Assembly (NCBI GenBank): GCA_043820655.1
Contig: JBDRDO010000022.1
Span: 1-12,827, forward strand
Origin: JAZDEL01 sp043820655
GTDB lineage: Archaea; Iainarchaeota; Iainarchaeia; Iainarchaeales; JAZDEL01
Reading direction: 5' to 3'
Length of the DNA stretch: 12,827 nucleotides
Part shown: positions 6,690 to 12,827 of the stretch, piece by piece
Numbering within the stretch: the first letter of the stretch is position 1
Layout of the letters: each line of letters opens with the position of its first letter
Notes under the pieces: generated by a model
Seen by the model: only the letters and a program-made list of their open reading frames with translations
What the model was told of the DNA's origin: nothing
Databases searched by the model: none
Program-made: the position numbers and the translations under genes

Positions 6690-6886
6690 AAGTCAAATGC
6701 CCTGACTGCAAGGAGCTTTTTGAGCTGGACATTAACGAGCATGATGAGGGCGATGCCGTGGAGTGCCCCGAGTGCTATATTGAATGCACTGTTGTTGTAA
6801 GGGGCGGCAAGCTGGCATTGCGGAGCGAGAAGGAAAAATACTTTGACAACGAAGACGAGTTTTACGATGAGTCTGACTACGAGTGA
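6686..6886 (+). CDS. LysW-like zinc-ribbon carrier protein with acidic C-terminal tail
   Basis: The 66-residue acidic protein has a zinc ribbon formed by CPDC (C5, C8) and CPEC (C27, C30), followed by GGKLALR (40-46) and a tail very rich in Asp, Glu and Tyr ending YDESDYE. Size, cysteine spacing, the G-x-L-A-L-R-like strand and a C-terminal glutamate fit LysW, the amino-group carrier of lysine/arginine synthesis via LysX. LysX joins the substrate to the carboxylate of the terminal Glu. True LysW proteins end in EDWGE or close to it; this one does not and is about ten residues longer. None of the lysX, lysZ, lysY, lysJ or lysK partners is adjacent. I infer a LysW paralogue that may carry another substrate, or a plain acidic zinc-ribbon protein. 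The start is supported by GGTGTTGCC before the ATG. Three RimK-type ligases, the LysX superfamily, lie upstream in the window. Confidence 0.7.
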   Translation: MKVKCPDCKELFELDINEHDEGDAVECPECYIECTVVVRGGKLALRSEKEKYFDNEDEFYDESDYE

Positions 6887-6982
6887 GATTCCCTCCCTTA
6901 TCCCTGCCTTCCCCCTCTATTCCCTTCGCAAATCGGCAAAAGCATTTAAAAACCTTTTGTTTAAATAATCATTAAATTGATT

Positions 6983-7061
6983 AAACTCTTTAGACACCCC
7001 CTCACGAGAAAATCCCCAAAGGGTGTTAAGAGTTTCAGGCCGGGGTTATGCAATCCCGGCC
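6983..7061 (+). ncRNA. Candidate structured RNA: two tandem hairpins
   Basis: In the 242-bp gap before cysS, two stems lie 2 nt apart. The first pairs 6983-6990 with 7028-7035 (8 bp, perfect) and 6994-6999 with 7021-7026 (6 bp), around a 21-nt loop. The second pairs 7038-7047 with 7052-7061 (10 bp, one G-U, loop ATGC). A T-run follows at 7072-7076. A TATA-like box (TTTAAAAA, 6945-6952) predicts a start near 6975, giving an RNA of about 100 nt. cysS has its own TATA-like AT stretch at 7088-7100, so this may be an independent small RNA rather than a leader. No known RNA family was recognised: box C/D, a convincing H/ACA tail and a kink-turn are not apparent. The direction of transcription is inferred. 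Confidence 0.45.
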
Positions 7062-7128
7062 CCAACCCCTATTTTTCCGCGCAGGCAACAAATAAAATAA
7101 CTTGCCCATGCCTATATTGTTGATTCAC

Positions 7129-8523
7129 ATGCTCCAGATGTACAACTCCCTTTCCCGCAAGAAAGAAAAGTTCATCCCGCTCAGCGGCGGCAAGAATGTA
7201 ACAATGTATGTCTGCGGTCCCACTGTTTACGGTCCCGGGCACATAGGGCACGCCCGCACTTACACCGCCTTTGACATAATCAGGCGCTACCTTGAATACC
7301 GCGATTACAAAGTGAAGTTTGTTATGAACATTACCGATGTGCACGATGACATGATAAAGCGCGCCAATGAAATGGGCATAACAATTTTTGAACTTGCGGA
7401 CAAAAACATCGCGCTCTTCTTCAGGGATATGGATACTTTGGGCATAAAGCCCGCGGACAAAAACCCGCGCGTAACTGAAACAATTGAAGACATCGTCAAG
7501 GCAGTGCAGGAACTTGAGAAAAAGGGCTTTGCATATGAAACAGATGACGGGGTTTATTTTTCGGTTTCAAAATTCAAGAATTACGGGAAACTCTCGCGCC
7601 TTAAGATGGATGCCTCAAAAACAGGCACGCGCGTTGAAACCGACAAGTATGACAAGCAGTCTGCCTCGGACTTCGCGCTCTGGAAGAAAGCAGACAAGGA
7701 GCCTTACTGGGACTCGCCCTGGGGAAAAGGGCGCCCTGGCTGGCATATTGAGTGCAGTGTAATGTCGCGCAAATTTTTGGGGGATAAAATTGACATTCAC
7801 GGGGGTGCGGTTGATTTGGTATTCCCGCACCATGAAAACGAGGTTGCGCAGAGCGAGGCCCTCACTGGAAAAGCGCCCTTTGTGAAATACTGGATGCACG
7901 CCGGCTTTTTAAATGTCGGCGGGGAAAAGATGAGCAAATCCCTTGGAAATTTCATTGAAATTCCCGATCTCCTGAAAGATTACAACCCGAAACTGTTCCG
8001 CTTTTTTGTTGCGGGCCTGCACTACAGGTCGCGCGTTAACTTTGACAAAAAATTAATGGAGAAGGAAAAAATCACGCTGGGGCGTTTGAATGAAATGATA
8101 CAAAAACTCCTCTCTGCACAGGGGAAAAATAAAAACCCGAAAGTTGCAAAATTAATTTCTTCCGCGCGAAAAAACTTCGCGGAAAAGATGGATGATGATT
8201 TCAACCTTCCCGCGGCATGGGCCGAACTCTTTGACTTCACGCGGGAAATAAACAAACCGCTTGCCGAAGGCACGCTCGGGAAGGCGGACGCGGAGGAAAT
8301 CCTGAAATTCCTGCGCGAACTTGACTCATTCCTCGGGGTTTTTACCTTTGAGGCGCGCAAGCAGGAAAAGCTAAGCGCTGAAGAGGCAAGTCTCCTTGAA
8401 CAGCGCGAAGCCGCGCGCAGGAATAAGGATTTCGCCCGCGCGGACGAACTGCGCGATGCCCTGAAAAAGAAGGGAATCCTCCTTGACGACACCCCCTCAG
8501 GCGTGCAGTGGAAACGCGCCTAA
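7129..8523 (+). CDS. cysS: Cysteinyl-tRNA synthetase
   Basis: This class I synthetase charges tRNA-Cys with cysteine. The 464 residues show the opening YNSLSRKKEKF, the HIGH motif in GPGHIGHARTYTAFD (36-50), KMSKS at 267-271, and the zinc ligands C29, C209 (WHIECSVMSRKFLG), H234 and E238 (FPHHENEVAQSEA). The C-terminal helical part ends ARADELRDALKKKGI, as in the family. An in-frame TTG at 7102 would add nine residues. ATG 7129 is preferred because it starts at the usual family position and follows a GTTGATT motif (7119-7125). A TATA-like AT stretch at 7088-7100 would place the start site about at that motif. All catalytic motifs are intact, so direct cysteine charging rather than the SepRS/SepCysS route is indicated. 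Confidence 0.96.
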   Translation: MLQMYNSLSRKKEKFIPLSGGKNVTMYVCGPTVYGPGHIGHARTYTAFDIIRRYLEYRDYKVKFVMNITDVHDDMIKRANEMGITIFELADKNIALFFRDMDTLGIKPADKNPRVTETIEDIVKAVQELEKKGFAYETDDGVYFSVSKFKNYGKLSRLKMDASKTGTRVETDKYDKQSASDFALWKKADKEPYWDSPWGKGRPGWHIECSVMSRKFLGDKIDIHGGAVDLVFPHHENEVAQSEALTGKAPFVKYWMHAGFLNVGGEKMSKSLGNFIEIPDLLKDYNPKLFRFFVAGLHYRSRVNFDKKLMEKEKITLGRLNEMIQKLLSAQGKNKNPKVAKLISSARKNFAEKMDDDFNLPAAWAELFDFTREINKPLAEGTLGKADAEEILKFLRELDSFLGVFTFEARKQEKLSAEEASLLEQREAARRNKDFARADELRDALKKKGILLDDTPSGVQWKRA

Positions 8524-8559
8524 CTACCAATAACTCGCGGAACACAACCAGCGCAACCC

Positions 8560-8567
8560 TTTTAAAC
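8560..8567 (+). promoter_or_regulatory. TATA box of the antiporter gene
   Basis: TTTTAAAC, preceded by CC, lies about 33 bp before the ATG at 8597. The expected start site is about 8590, so the mRNA leader would be only 5-9 nt and would begin within the GTGATT motif. Confidence 0.55.
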
Positions 8568-8596
8568 TTCCAAAGCATATTCCTTAAAGTGATTTT

Positions 8597-10384
8597 ATGT
8601 CCGCGCCCTTACTAGACATGACACTTCTCATAGACCTGGGGATGATATTTGTCCTTGCCACGGTTCTCAGTTATATTGCGCGCATATTCAAACAGCCAAG
8701 CCTTATTGCCTACATTGCCGCGGGAATGATCCTCGGCCCCATAGGATTGGGCGCAATGGGCATAACTATAGGCGGCGTTCCCATTGGCGTAAGCGCAATA
8801 GGCAATGACATAAAAATACTCTCGGAATTGGGAATTGCGTTCCTGCTTTTCAGTGTGGGGGTTGAATCAAACTTCTCAAAACTTAAGGATCTTGGAAGGG
8901 TTGTTCTTGCCGGCGGAATCCTGCAGGTTGTTATAACCGCGCTCGCGGTTTTCCTGCTTAGCATGCATTTCCAGCTTGTCGGTTTCGCCGAGGCGGTTTA
9001 CATAGGGCTCATTGTGGCGTTCTCAAGCACAATTATTGTTGTTAAATTGCTTTCAGACAGCCACACAATAAACACCCTCCACGGCCGCATACTTATAGGA
9101 ATCCTGCTTGTGCAGGACATGCTTGTTATCCTTGCAATGCCTCTCCTTGCAAACCTTGACCAGGTTCTCTCAATGCAGGCATTTTTCCCCGTGCTTGCGC
9201 AGGGCGTGTTCATAATCGCGCTTGCATACCTGTTAAACAAATACGCCTACCCGCGCATATTCAATTTCGCAACCCAGAGCGATGACCTCTTCTACCATGT
9301 TGCAATCTCCTCATGTTTCATCTTCATAGGTATTGCATATGTCCTGAATTTCTCAATCGCAATCGGCGCATTCATTGCAGGCCTCAGCATCTCAACCCTC
9401 CCGTATAACCTTGAAGTATACAACCGCGTGCGCGGAGTCCGTGATTTATTCGCAACGGTATTCTTCGTAACCTTGGGCATGCAGATAACCCTGAGTTTTG
9501 CGGCAATCCCGCTCGGCCTCATCCTTGTCGTGCTTGGTGCGGTATTCTTCCTCAAGCCGTTAATCCTCTATCTTATAACCCTTTTCTCGGGTTTCGGGGG
9601 CAGGGTTTCACTGATGGTTGCATTAGGCCTTGCGCAGGTCTCGGAATTTTCATTCATCCTCCTGAGCCAGGGCGAGCAGGCAAACGTTTTCCAGACCCCC
9701 GGGCTTTACTCATTCCTCCTCCTTGTGATTGCGGCATCAATGGTAATTACCCCTTATTCAATGCAGTACAGCACGCGCATATATTCGCTCTTCAACCGCC
9801 TCTTCAGCGGCTACGCCCAGCCCTTCAAACACAAGGCGCTTTACAGGCGCATACATAAAATGGAATCCGTTCCAAAGGGGCTTAATAATCACATAATAAT
9901 CGTCGGCGGCGGAACCATGGGCTACAGCGTTGCCGCAGCCCTTAAGGACACGCACGATTTAGTTGTCCTTGACCACGATTCAGAAAGGGTTTTCAAGTGC
10001 ATGGGGCGCGGGATAAACGCAATTTACGGAAGTGCGGACAACACCGAAGTTTTGAGGAGAATCAATCTTTCGCAGGCAAGGCTCCTCATACTGGCTCTTC
10101 CAGCCGTTAAGGCAAGCCGCTTCCTAATAGAGTATGCGAAAAGGCAGAACCCGAAAATTGTTGTTTTCGCGCGCGCGCATTTCGCAAAGGACGCGCTTGA
10201 CTTTTACAGGTGCGGAGCGGATTTTGTTGTGATGCCGCATATAATAGGCTCGAATGTTTTCCTGCGTGAAGTTGCGAAGTTTCTTGAGTTCGGGCGCGTG
10301 AGTTACATCTCAAACTACAAGGATGAGTTCCTCAAGTATCTGAAGGAAAACGTTGCGGAAGACGAAAAGCATATGAAAATCTGA
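8597..10384 (+). CDS. CPA2-family cation/proton antiporter with RCK/TrkA-N domain (Kef-like)
   Basis: The 595-residue protein has about 12 membrane helices (residues 10-395) and a cytosolic nucleotide-binding domain. CPA2 landmarks are IAYIAAGMILGPIGLG (37-52), FLLFSVGVE (82-90), AFSSTIIVVKLLSD (141-154), LVQDMLVILAMPLL (171-184) with a Gln-Asp pair at 173-174 as in Kef-type transporters, IAIGAFIAGLSIS (254-266), and FFVTLGMQI (289-297). The C-terminal part (431-560) is a Rossmann-type RCK_N domain: IIIVGGGTMGYSVA (433-446) with D459 ending the second strand, which points to NAD(H)-type ligand control. It probably exchanges K+ or Na+ for protons; the ion is not certain. ATG 8597 follows GTGATT at 8589-8594, with a TATA box at 8560-8567. 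It converges on the tRNA-Trp/transaldolase row. Confidence 0.92.
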   Translation: MSAPLLDMTLLIDLGMIFVLATVLSYIARIFKQPSLIAYIAAGMILGPIGLGAMGITIGGVPIGVSAIGNDIKILSELGIAFLLFSVGVESNFSKLKDLGRVVLAGGILQVVITALAVFLLSMHFQLVGFAEAVYIGLIVAFSSTIIVVKLLSDSHTINTLHGRILIGILLVQDMLVILAMPLLANLDQVLSMQAFFPVLAQGVFIIALAYLLNKYAYPRIFNFATQSDDLFYHVAISSCFIFIGIAYVLNFSIAIGAFIAGLSISTLPYNLEVYNRVRGVRDLFATVFFVTLGMQITLSFAAIPLGLILVVLGAVFFLKPLILYLITLFSGFGGRVSLMVALGLAQVSEFSFILLSQGEQANVFQTPGLYSFLLLVIAASMVITPYSMQYSTRIYSLFNRLFSGYAQPFKHKALYRRIHKMESVPKGLNNHIIIVGGGTMGYSVAAALKDTHDLVVLDHDSERVFKCMGRGINAIYGSADNTEVLRRINLSQARLLILALPAVKASRFLIEYAKRQNPKIVVFARAHFAKDALDFYRCGADFVVMPHIIGSNVFLREVAKFLEFGRVSYISNYKDEFLKYLKENVAEDEKHMKI

Positions 10385-10390
10385 GCTCAA

Positions 10391-10415
10391 AATCTTTTCT
10401 TGCAAAGAAAAGGTT
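10391..10415. terminator. Hairpin between convergent antiporter gene and tRNA-Trp
   Basis: CTTTTCTT (10394-10401) and AAGAAAAG (10405-10412) are perfect complements around a 3-nt loop (GCA), extendable to 11 bp with one G-T pair (AAT/GTT). It lies 6 bp after the antiporter stop and abuts the 3' end of the tRNA. Read on the minus strand it is followed by a short T-run, so it may end the tRNA transcript or act in both directions. Archaeal termination often needs only T-runs, so the role is inferred. Confidence 0.45.
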
Positions 10416-10488
10416 TGGGGACTGAGGGATTTGAACCCCCATCAGCTGGTCTGGAGCCAGCTGCACTGCCAGGTTATGCTAAATCCCC
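10416..10488 (-). tRNA. tRNA-Trp (CCA anticodon), no intron, 3' CCA not encoded
   Basis: The 73-nt minus-strand sequence folds as a full cloverleaf. The acceptor stem GGGGATT pairs with AGTCCCC (one T-G pair) and the discriminator is A. The D arm is GCA/TGC with GG in the loop. The anticodon stem GCTGG/CCAGC holds the loop CTCCAGA, giving anticodon CCA. The T arm GGGGG/CCCTC holds TTCAAAT. CCA is not encoded, as usual for archaea. There is no intron, though tRNA-Trp of many Euryarchaeota carries one. It begins 9 nt after the transaldolase stop codon on the same strand, so it may be cut from a shared transcript. Confidence 0.96.
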
Positions 10489-10497
10489 ATGCACAAT

Positions 10498-11145
10498 TCA
10501 TTTGCCTTTCACAGTTTCCCAATCTTCGAGAAACTTTTTTATTCCCGCGTCAGTCAACTCGTGCCTGAACATTTCCTCAAGCACCTTAAACGGCACTGTC
10601 GCGACATCCGCGCCAAGCAGTGCGGCCTCCTTAACATGCTCCGCTGAACGCACGCTTGCAACAATAACCTTTGTCTTAAACCCGTAATTCCCGTAAACCT
10701 CCAGAATCTCATCAATAACATCCATTCCCTTCTCGCCCTTGTCATCCAAGCGCCCCACAAAAGGGCTTACATAATCCGCCCCCGCCTTTGCAGCAATTAG
10801 CGCCTGATTTGCGCTGAACACCAGTGTTACATTCGTGCGCACGCCCTTTTTCTTAAGCGCGCGGACAGCCTTCATTCCCTCCGCTGTCATCGGAACCTTA
10901 ATTATCACATTTTTGTGAATCTTAACAAGCCCCATTGCCTCCTTAACCATGCCCTCTGAATCCTCACTGACAACCTCCGCGCTTACAGGCCCATTAACAA
11001 TCCCGCAGATTTCCTTCACAACTTCCGCAAAATTCCTTCCCGCGCGCGCAACAAGAGTAGGATTAGTTGTAACCCCGTCAGCCAGCCCCCACTCCGCGGC
11101 CTTCCGCACTTCCTCCACTTCCGCTGTATCCACAAATATCTCCAT
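10498..11145 (-). CDS. tal: Transaldolase, small subfamily
   Basis: The 215-residue protein is a small single-domain (TIM-barrel) class I aldolase of the transaldolase/fructose-6-phosphate aldolase group. It transfers a dihydroxyacetone unit in the non-oxidative pentose phosphate pathway. The Schiff-base lysine is K83 in VIIKVPMTAEG; D6 (FVDTAEV), N28 (VTTNPT) and SPFVGRLDDKG (127-137) are also present. E57 in SAEVV and F110 in TLVF are the residue types usual in transaldolases; fructose-6-phosphate aldolases have Gln and Tyr there, so transaldolase is preferred. A longer frame starts at 11163, but ATG 11145 fits the family start and follows GGAAGGTGGG, a strong ribosome-binding site. It lies 45 bp after the ilvC-like gene and 9 nt before tRNA-Trp, and is possibly part of one transcript. 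Confidence 0.92.
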   Translation of the reverse strand: MEIFVDTAEVEEVRKAAEWGLADGVTTNPTLVARAGRNFAEVVKEICGIVNGPVSAEVVSEDSEGMVKEAMGLVKIHKNVIIKVPMTAEGMKAVRALKKKGVRTNVTLVFSANQALIAAKAGADYVSPFVGRLDDKGEKGMDVIDEILEVYGNYGFKTKVIVASVRSAEHVKEAALLGADVATVPFKVLEEMFRHELTDAGIKKFLEDWETVKGK

Positions 11146-11190
11146 AAGCCCACCTTCCTGCAATGCTATGATTTAGGGTTATCCTTTATT

Positions 11191-12177
11191 TTAAACCTTT
11201 TTGTTCAGGTGCGAACGCACCTCCCTGCCTGTTTTTTCAATCATGCTCCTTTTTCCCGCCTGCCTTGCACCTTTCAGTTTGTCCATTCCTTTTGCATGCT
11301 CTCCTGCCCATTCCTTTGCGAACCTGCCTTCCTCTATATTATGTAGCAGTTCCTTCAATCCACCCCCTTTCTCTGCCGCACGCTCCCCGAAAAACCGCGA
11401 GCCGAATTCTGCGGTGTTGCTAACCCTTTCATACATCCCCTCTATTCCGTGTTCCTCTATAAGCTCAGTGACAGATGCCGCGCCCTGCACACAGAACATA
11501 TATGCAAGCTCCGCAGGGTAACCTTTCGCAACAAGTTCCGCAAATGCATGCTTCATCGCGCCCGCAATCCCGCCGCACAAAACAGCCTGTTCCCCGAATA
11601 AATCCACAACAGTTTCCTCGCGCATTGTTGTCTCAAGCACGCCAACCCTCAGCAGTCCGATGCCTTTTGCAATTGCAAGCGCATATTTTTTAGCCCCGCC
11701 GCTCACATCTTTTTCAACTGCAATAAGCCCCATCAGCCCCCCGCCTTTTGCAAAATTCCCCCTCAGCAATTTCCCCGGCCCTATTGAAGTGCAAAGCACA
11801 ACATCAACATCCGCGCGCGGCTTAATTCGCGAAAAAACAACATTCATCCCGTGCGCAAAAACCAGCACAGCACCTTTCCGCAAATTCGCTGCAATTTCCT
11901 TTTCATAAACCGCGGGCTGTTCCTCGTCAGGCAATAAAAACAAAACAACATCCGCCTGCGCGGTTGCATCCGCAACTTCCAAAACTTCGAAGCCTTCCTT
12001 CCTTGCGCGCTCTTTGCTTTTCCCCGCGCGCACCCCTACAATAACATCAAGCCCCGAGTCACGCAGATTCAATGCCTGCGCAGAGCCCTGCGAACCGAAA
12101 CCCAAAACGGCAATTTTCTTGTTTTTCAGGGGAGAAATGCTTGCGTCTTTTTCTCCAAACCATTTAGCACTTACCAT
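11191..12177 (-). CDS. IlvC-like protein (class I KARI fold) lacking key catalytic residues
   Basis: The 328-residue protein aligns over its full length with class I ketol-acid reductoisomerase, which converts acetolactate to dihydroxyisovalerate with NADPH and Mg2+ in valine/leucine/isoleucine synthesis. Kept features are the Rossmann loop GFGSQGSAQALNLRDSG (26-42), LLPDEEQP (81-88), H109 in FAHGMN, D192 and E196 in DLFGEQAVLCGG, and S253 in VSNTAEFG. However, the catalytic lysine of xPKGPG is Ile132 in TSIGPG, and the two metal-binding glutamates of YFECLHELK are F228 and G232 in YMFCVQGAAS. The stretch aligns without gaps, so a frameshift is unlikely. I infer a reductase-only or altered activity, or a non-catalytic paralogue. 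It lies 19 nt after the avtA-like gene on the same strand. No clear ribosome-binding site precedes ATG 12177. Confidence 0.85.
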   Translation of the reverse strand: MVSAKWFGEKDASISPLKNKKIAVLGFGSQGSAQALNLRDSGLDVIVGVRAGKSKERARKEGFEVLEVADATAQADVVLFLLPDEEQPAVYEKEIAANLRKGAVLVFAHGMNVVFSRIKPRADVDVVLCTSIGPGKLLRGNFAKGGGLMGLIAVEKDVSGGAKKYALAIAKGIGLLRVGVLETTMREETVVDLFGEQAVLCGGIAGAMKHAFAELVAKGYPAELAYMFCVQGAASVTELIEEHGIEGMYERVSNTAEFGSRFFGERAAEKGGGLKELLHNIEEGRFAKEWAGEHAKGMDKLKGARQAGKRSMIEKTGREVRSHLNKKV

Positions 12178-12196
12178 GAATAATAATTAGCCAAAT

Positions 12197-12827
12197 TCAT
12201 TTTTTATAGAGTTTGTTGACAACACCCGCTAGCCCCTTAACCCCCGCGCGGATGTCCTTTTCAGTGCCTGTAACGCTAAGCCTTATGCACTCCTGCGCAT
12301 GCATCCACCCCTTTCCCGCACCCGGAAAGAACGGAGAACCGGGCACAACAATAACCCCTTGGCTTTTCAGCAGTTCAAATAATTTCCAGTCATTCACAGG
12401 CAAATCCTTAAACCAAATCCACGCAAAAAAAGTCCCCTCTGATTTGTGAATGTAATACGGCACCGCGTCATCAATAAATTCAGCGCACGCCTTCCTGAAA
12501 ATCTCAAGCCTCTTTTTGTAAAATGGCTTAACCTCTTTTTCGCAAAGCCGTGCAAGCTTTCCGTTATGTAGCATTCTCCTTGCAACCTCCTGCCCGAACA
12601 CGGGTGGAAAAATACAAACATTTGCCTGAAACGCCTTAACGGCATCAATATATTTTTTGTCCCCCACGGCAACACCCAAACGTGTAGCAGCCAGCCCTGC
12701 CTTTGAAAAACTGAAAGTAGTAATCACATTTTTCCCGCGCACATACTTCATCGGCGTATAGCAAACATTCGGCACGGGGGATGCATAAGCGGAATCAACA
12801 ATTACGGGAATGTTCTTCTTCCCCGCC
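12197..12827 (-). CDS. PLP aminotransferase, AvtA-like (valine-pyruvate type), 5' end cut by window edge
   Basis: The last 209 residues of a fold-type I aminotransferase are visible; the N-terminal half lies beyond the right edge. PVIVDSAYA (Asp codon 12794-12796) holds the Asp that binds the PLP ring nitrogen. SFSKAGLAATRLG holds the Schiff-base Lys (codon 12701-12703). The C-terminal part reads SEGTFFAWIWFKDLP, GVIVVPGSPFFPGAG and HAQECIRLSV, which resembles E. coli AvtA, the alanine/valine (pyruvate/2-oxoisovalerate) aminotransferase, more than AspC. The pairing with an ilvC-like gene fits branched-chain amino acid chemistry, but related enzymes use other 2-oxoacids and that neighbour may not be a working KARI. 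The stop codon lies 19 nt before the ilvC-like start, so the two are probably co-transcribed. Confidence 0.85.
   Translation of the reverse strand, partial: AGKKNIPVIVDSAYASPVPNVCYTPMKYVRGKNVITTFSFSKAGLAATRLGVAVGDKKYIDAVKAFQANVCIFPPVFGQEVARRMLHNGKLARLCEKEVKPFYKKRLEIFRKACAEFIDDAVPYYIHKSEGTFFAWIWFKDLPVNDWKLFELLKSQGVIVVPGSPFFPGAGKGWMHAQECIRLSVTGTEKDIRAGVKGLAGVVNKLYKK

Noticed and set aside
7038..7061. Hairpin resembling a tRNA T arm (GGGGTTATGCAATCCC)
   Set aside because: The loop does not match TTCRANY, and no acceptor, D or anticodon arms can be built around it.
7102..7128. TTG start for cysS
   Set aside because: It would add nine residues absent from the family and lies upstream of the inferred start site and of the GTTGATT motif.
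10400..10687. 95-codon plus-strand frame after the antiporter
   Set aside because: It runs through the tRNA-Trp gene and the 3' end of transaldolase on the opposite strand, so it is a shadow.
11146..11163. Upstream ATG for transaldolase
   Set aside because: The extra six codons contain the ribosome-binding site GGAAGGTGGG; the family begins at MEIFVDT.
1..12827. CRISPR arrays, insertion sequences, integrase sites or long direct repeats
   Set aside because: No regularly spaced repeats, transposase motifs or flanking inverted repeats were seen; reading by eye could miss diverged copies.

Overview
The window looks like a chromosomal segment of an archaeon, probably an uncultivated one with a compact genome. 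A DPANN-type lineage is plausible but cannot be fixed from this sequence. The archaeal evidence is an archaeal-type tyrosyl-tRNA synthetase, a RibL-like nucleotidyltransferase, TATA boxes about 26 bp before starts, leaderless or very short leaders, and a recurring near-start motif (GTGATT) that matches the complement of the archaeal 16S rRNA 3' end. Coding density is high, no gap without a gene exceeds 300 bases, and no mobile element or CRISPR array was seen.

Left part (1-4281): a RimK-type ATP-grasp ligase runs off the left edge. It is divergent from a three-gene operon: a five-TM MscS-type channel fused to a C39-like cysteine peptidase domain, then a degenerate RimK-like ATP-grasp, then an intact RimK-type ATP-grasp. 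This is the most unusual part of the window. Amide-forming ligases surround an amide-cleaving domain that is tethered to a mechanosensitive channel. A LysW-like carrier protein with an acidic tail ending in Glu lies about 2.4 kb further on, and a functional link to the ligases is speculative.

Middle part (4278-8523): a RibL-like nucleotidyltransferase overlaps the last ligase tail to tail by 4 nt and shares a palindromic TATA element with divergent tyrS. Then come a Yip1-like membrane protein, the LysW-like zinc-ribbon protein (preceded by a possible leaderless 13-codon upstream ORF), a 242-bp gap holding two strong hairpins (candidate small RNA or leader), and cysS.

Right part (8597-12827): a Kef-type cation antiporter with a C-terminal RCK/TrkA-N domain converges on a minus-strand row of avtA-like aminotransferase, ilvC-like protein, transaldolase and tRNA-Trp(CCA). 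The ilvC-like protein keeps the KARI fold motifs but lacks the catalytic lysine and two metal-binding glutamates, so its assignment as a working ketol-acid reductoisomerase is doubtful. A perfect 8-bp hairpin separates the antiporter from the tRNA.
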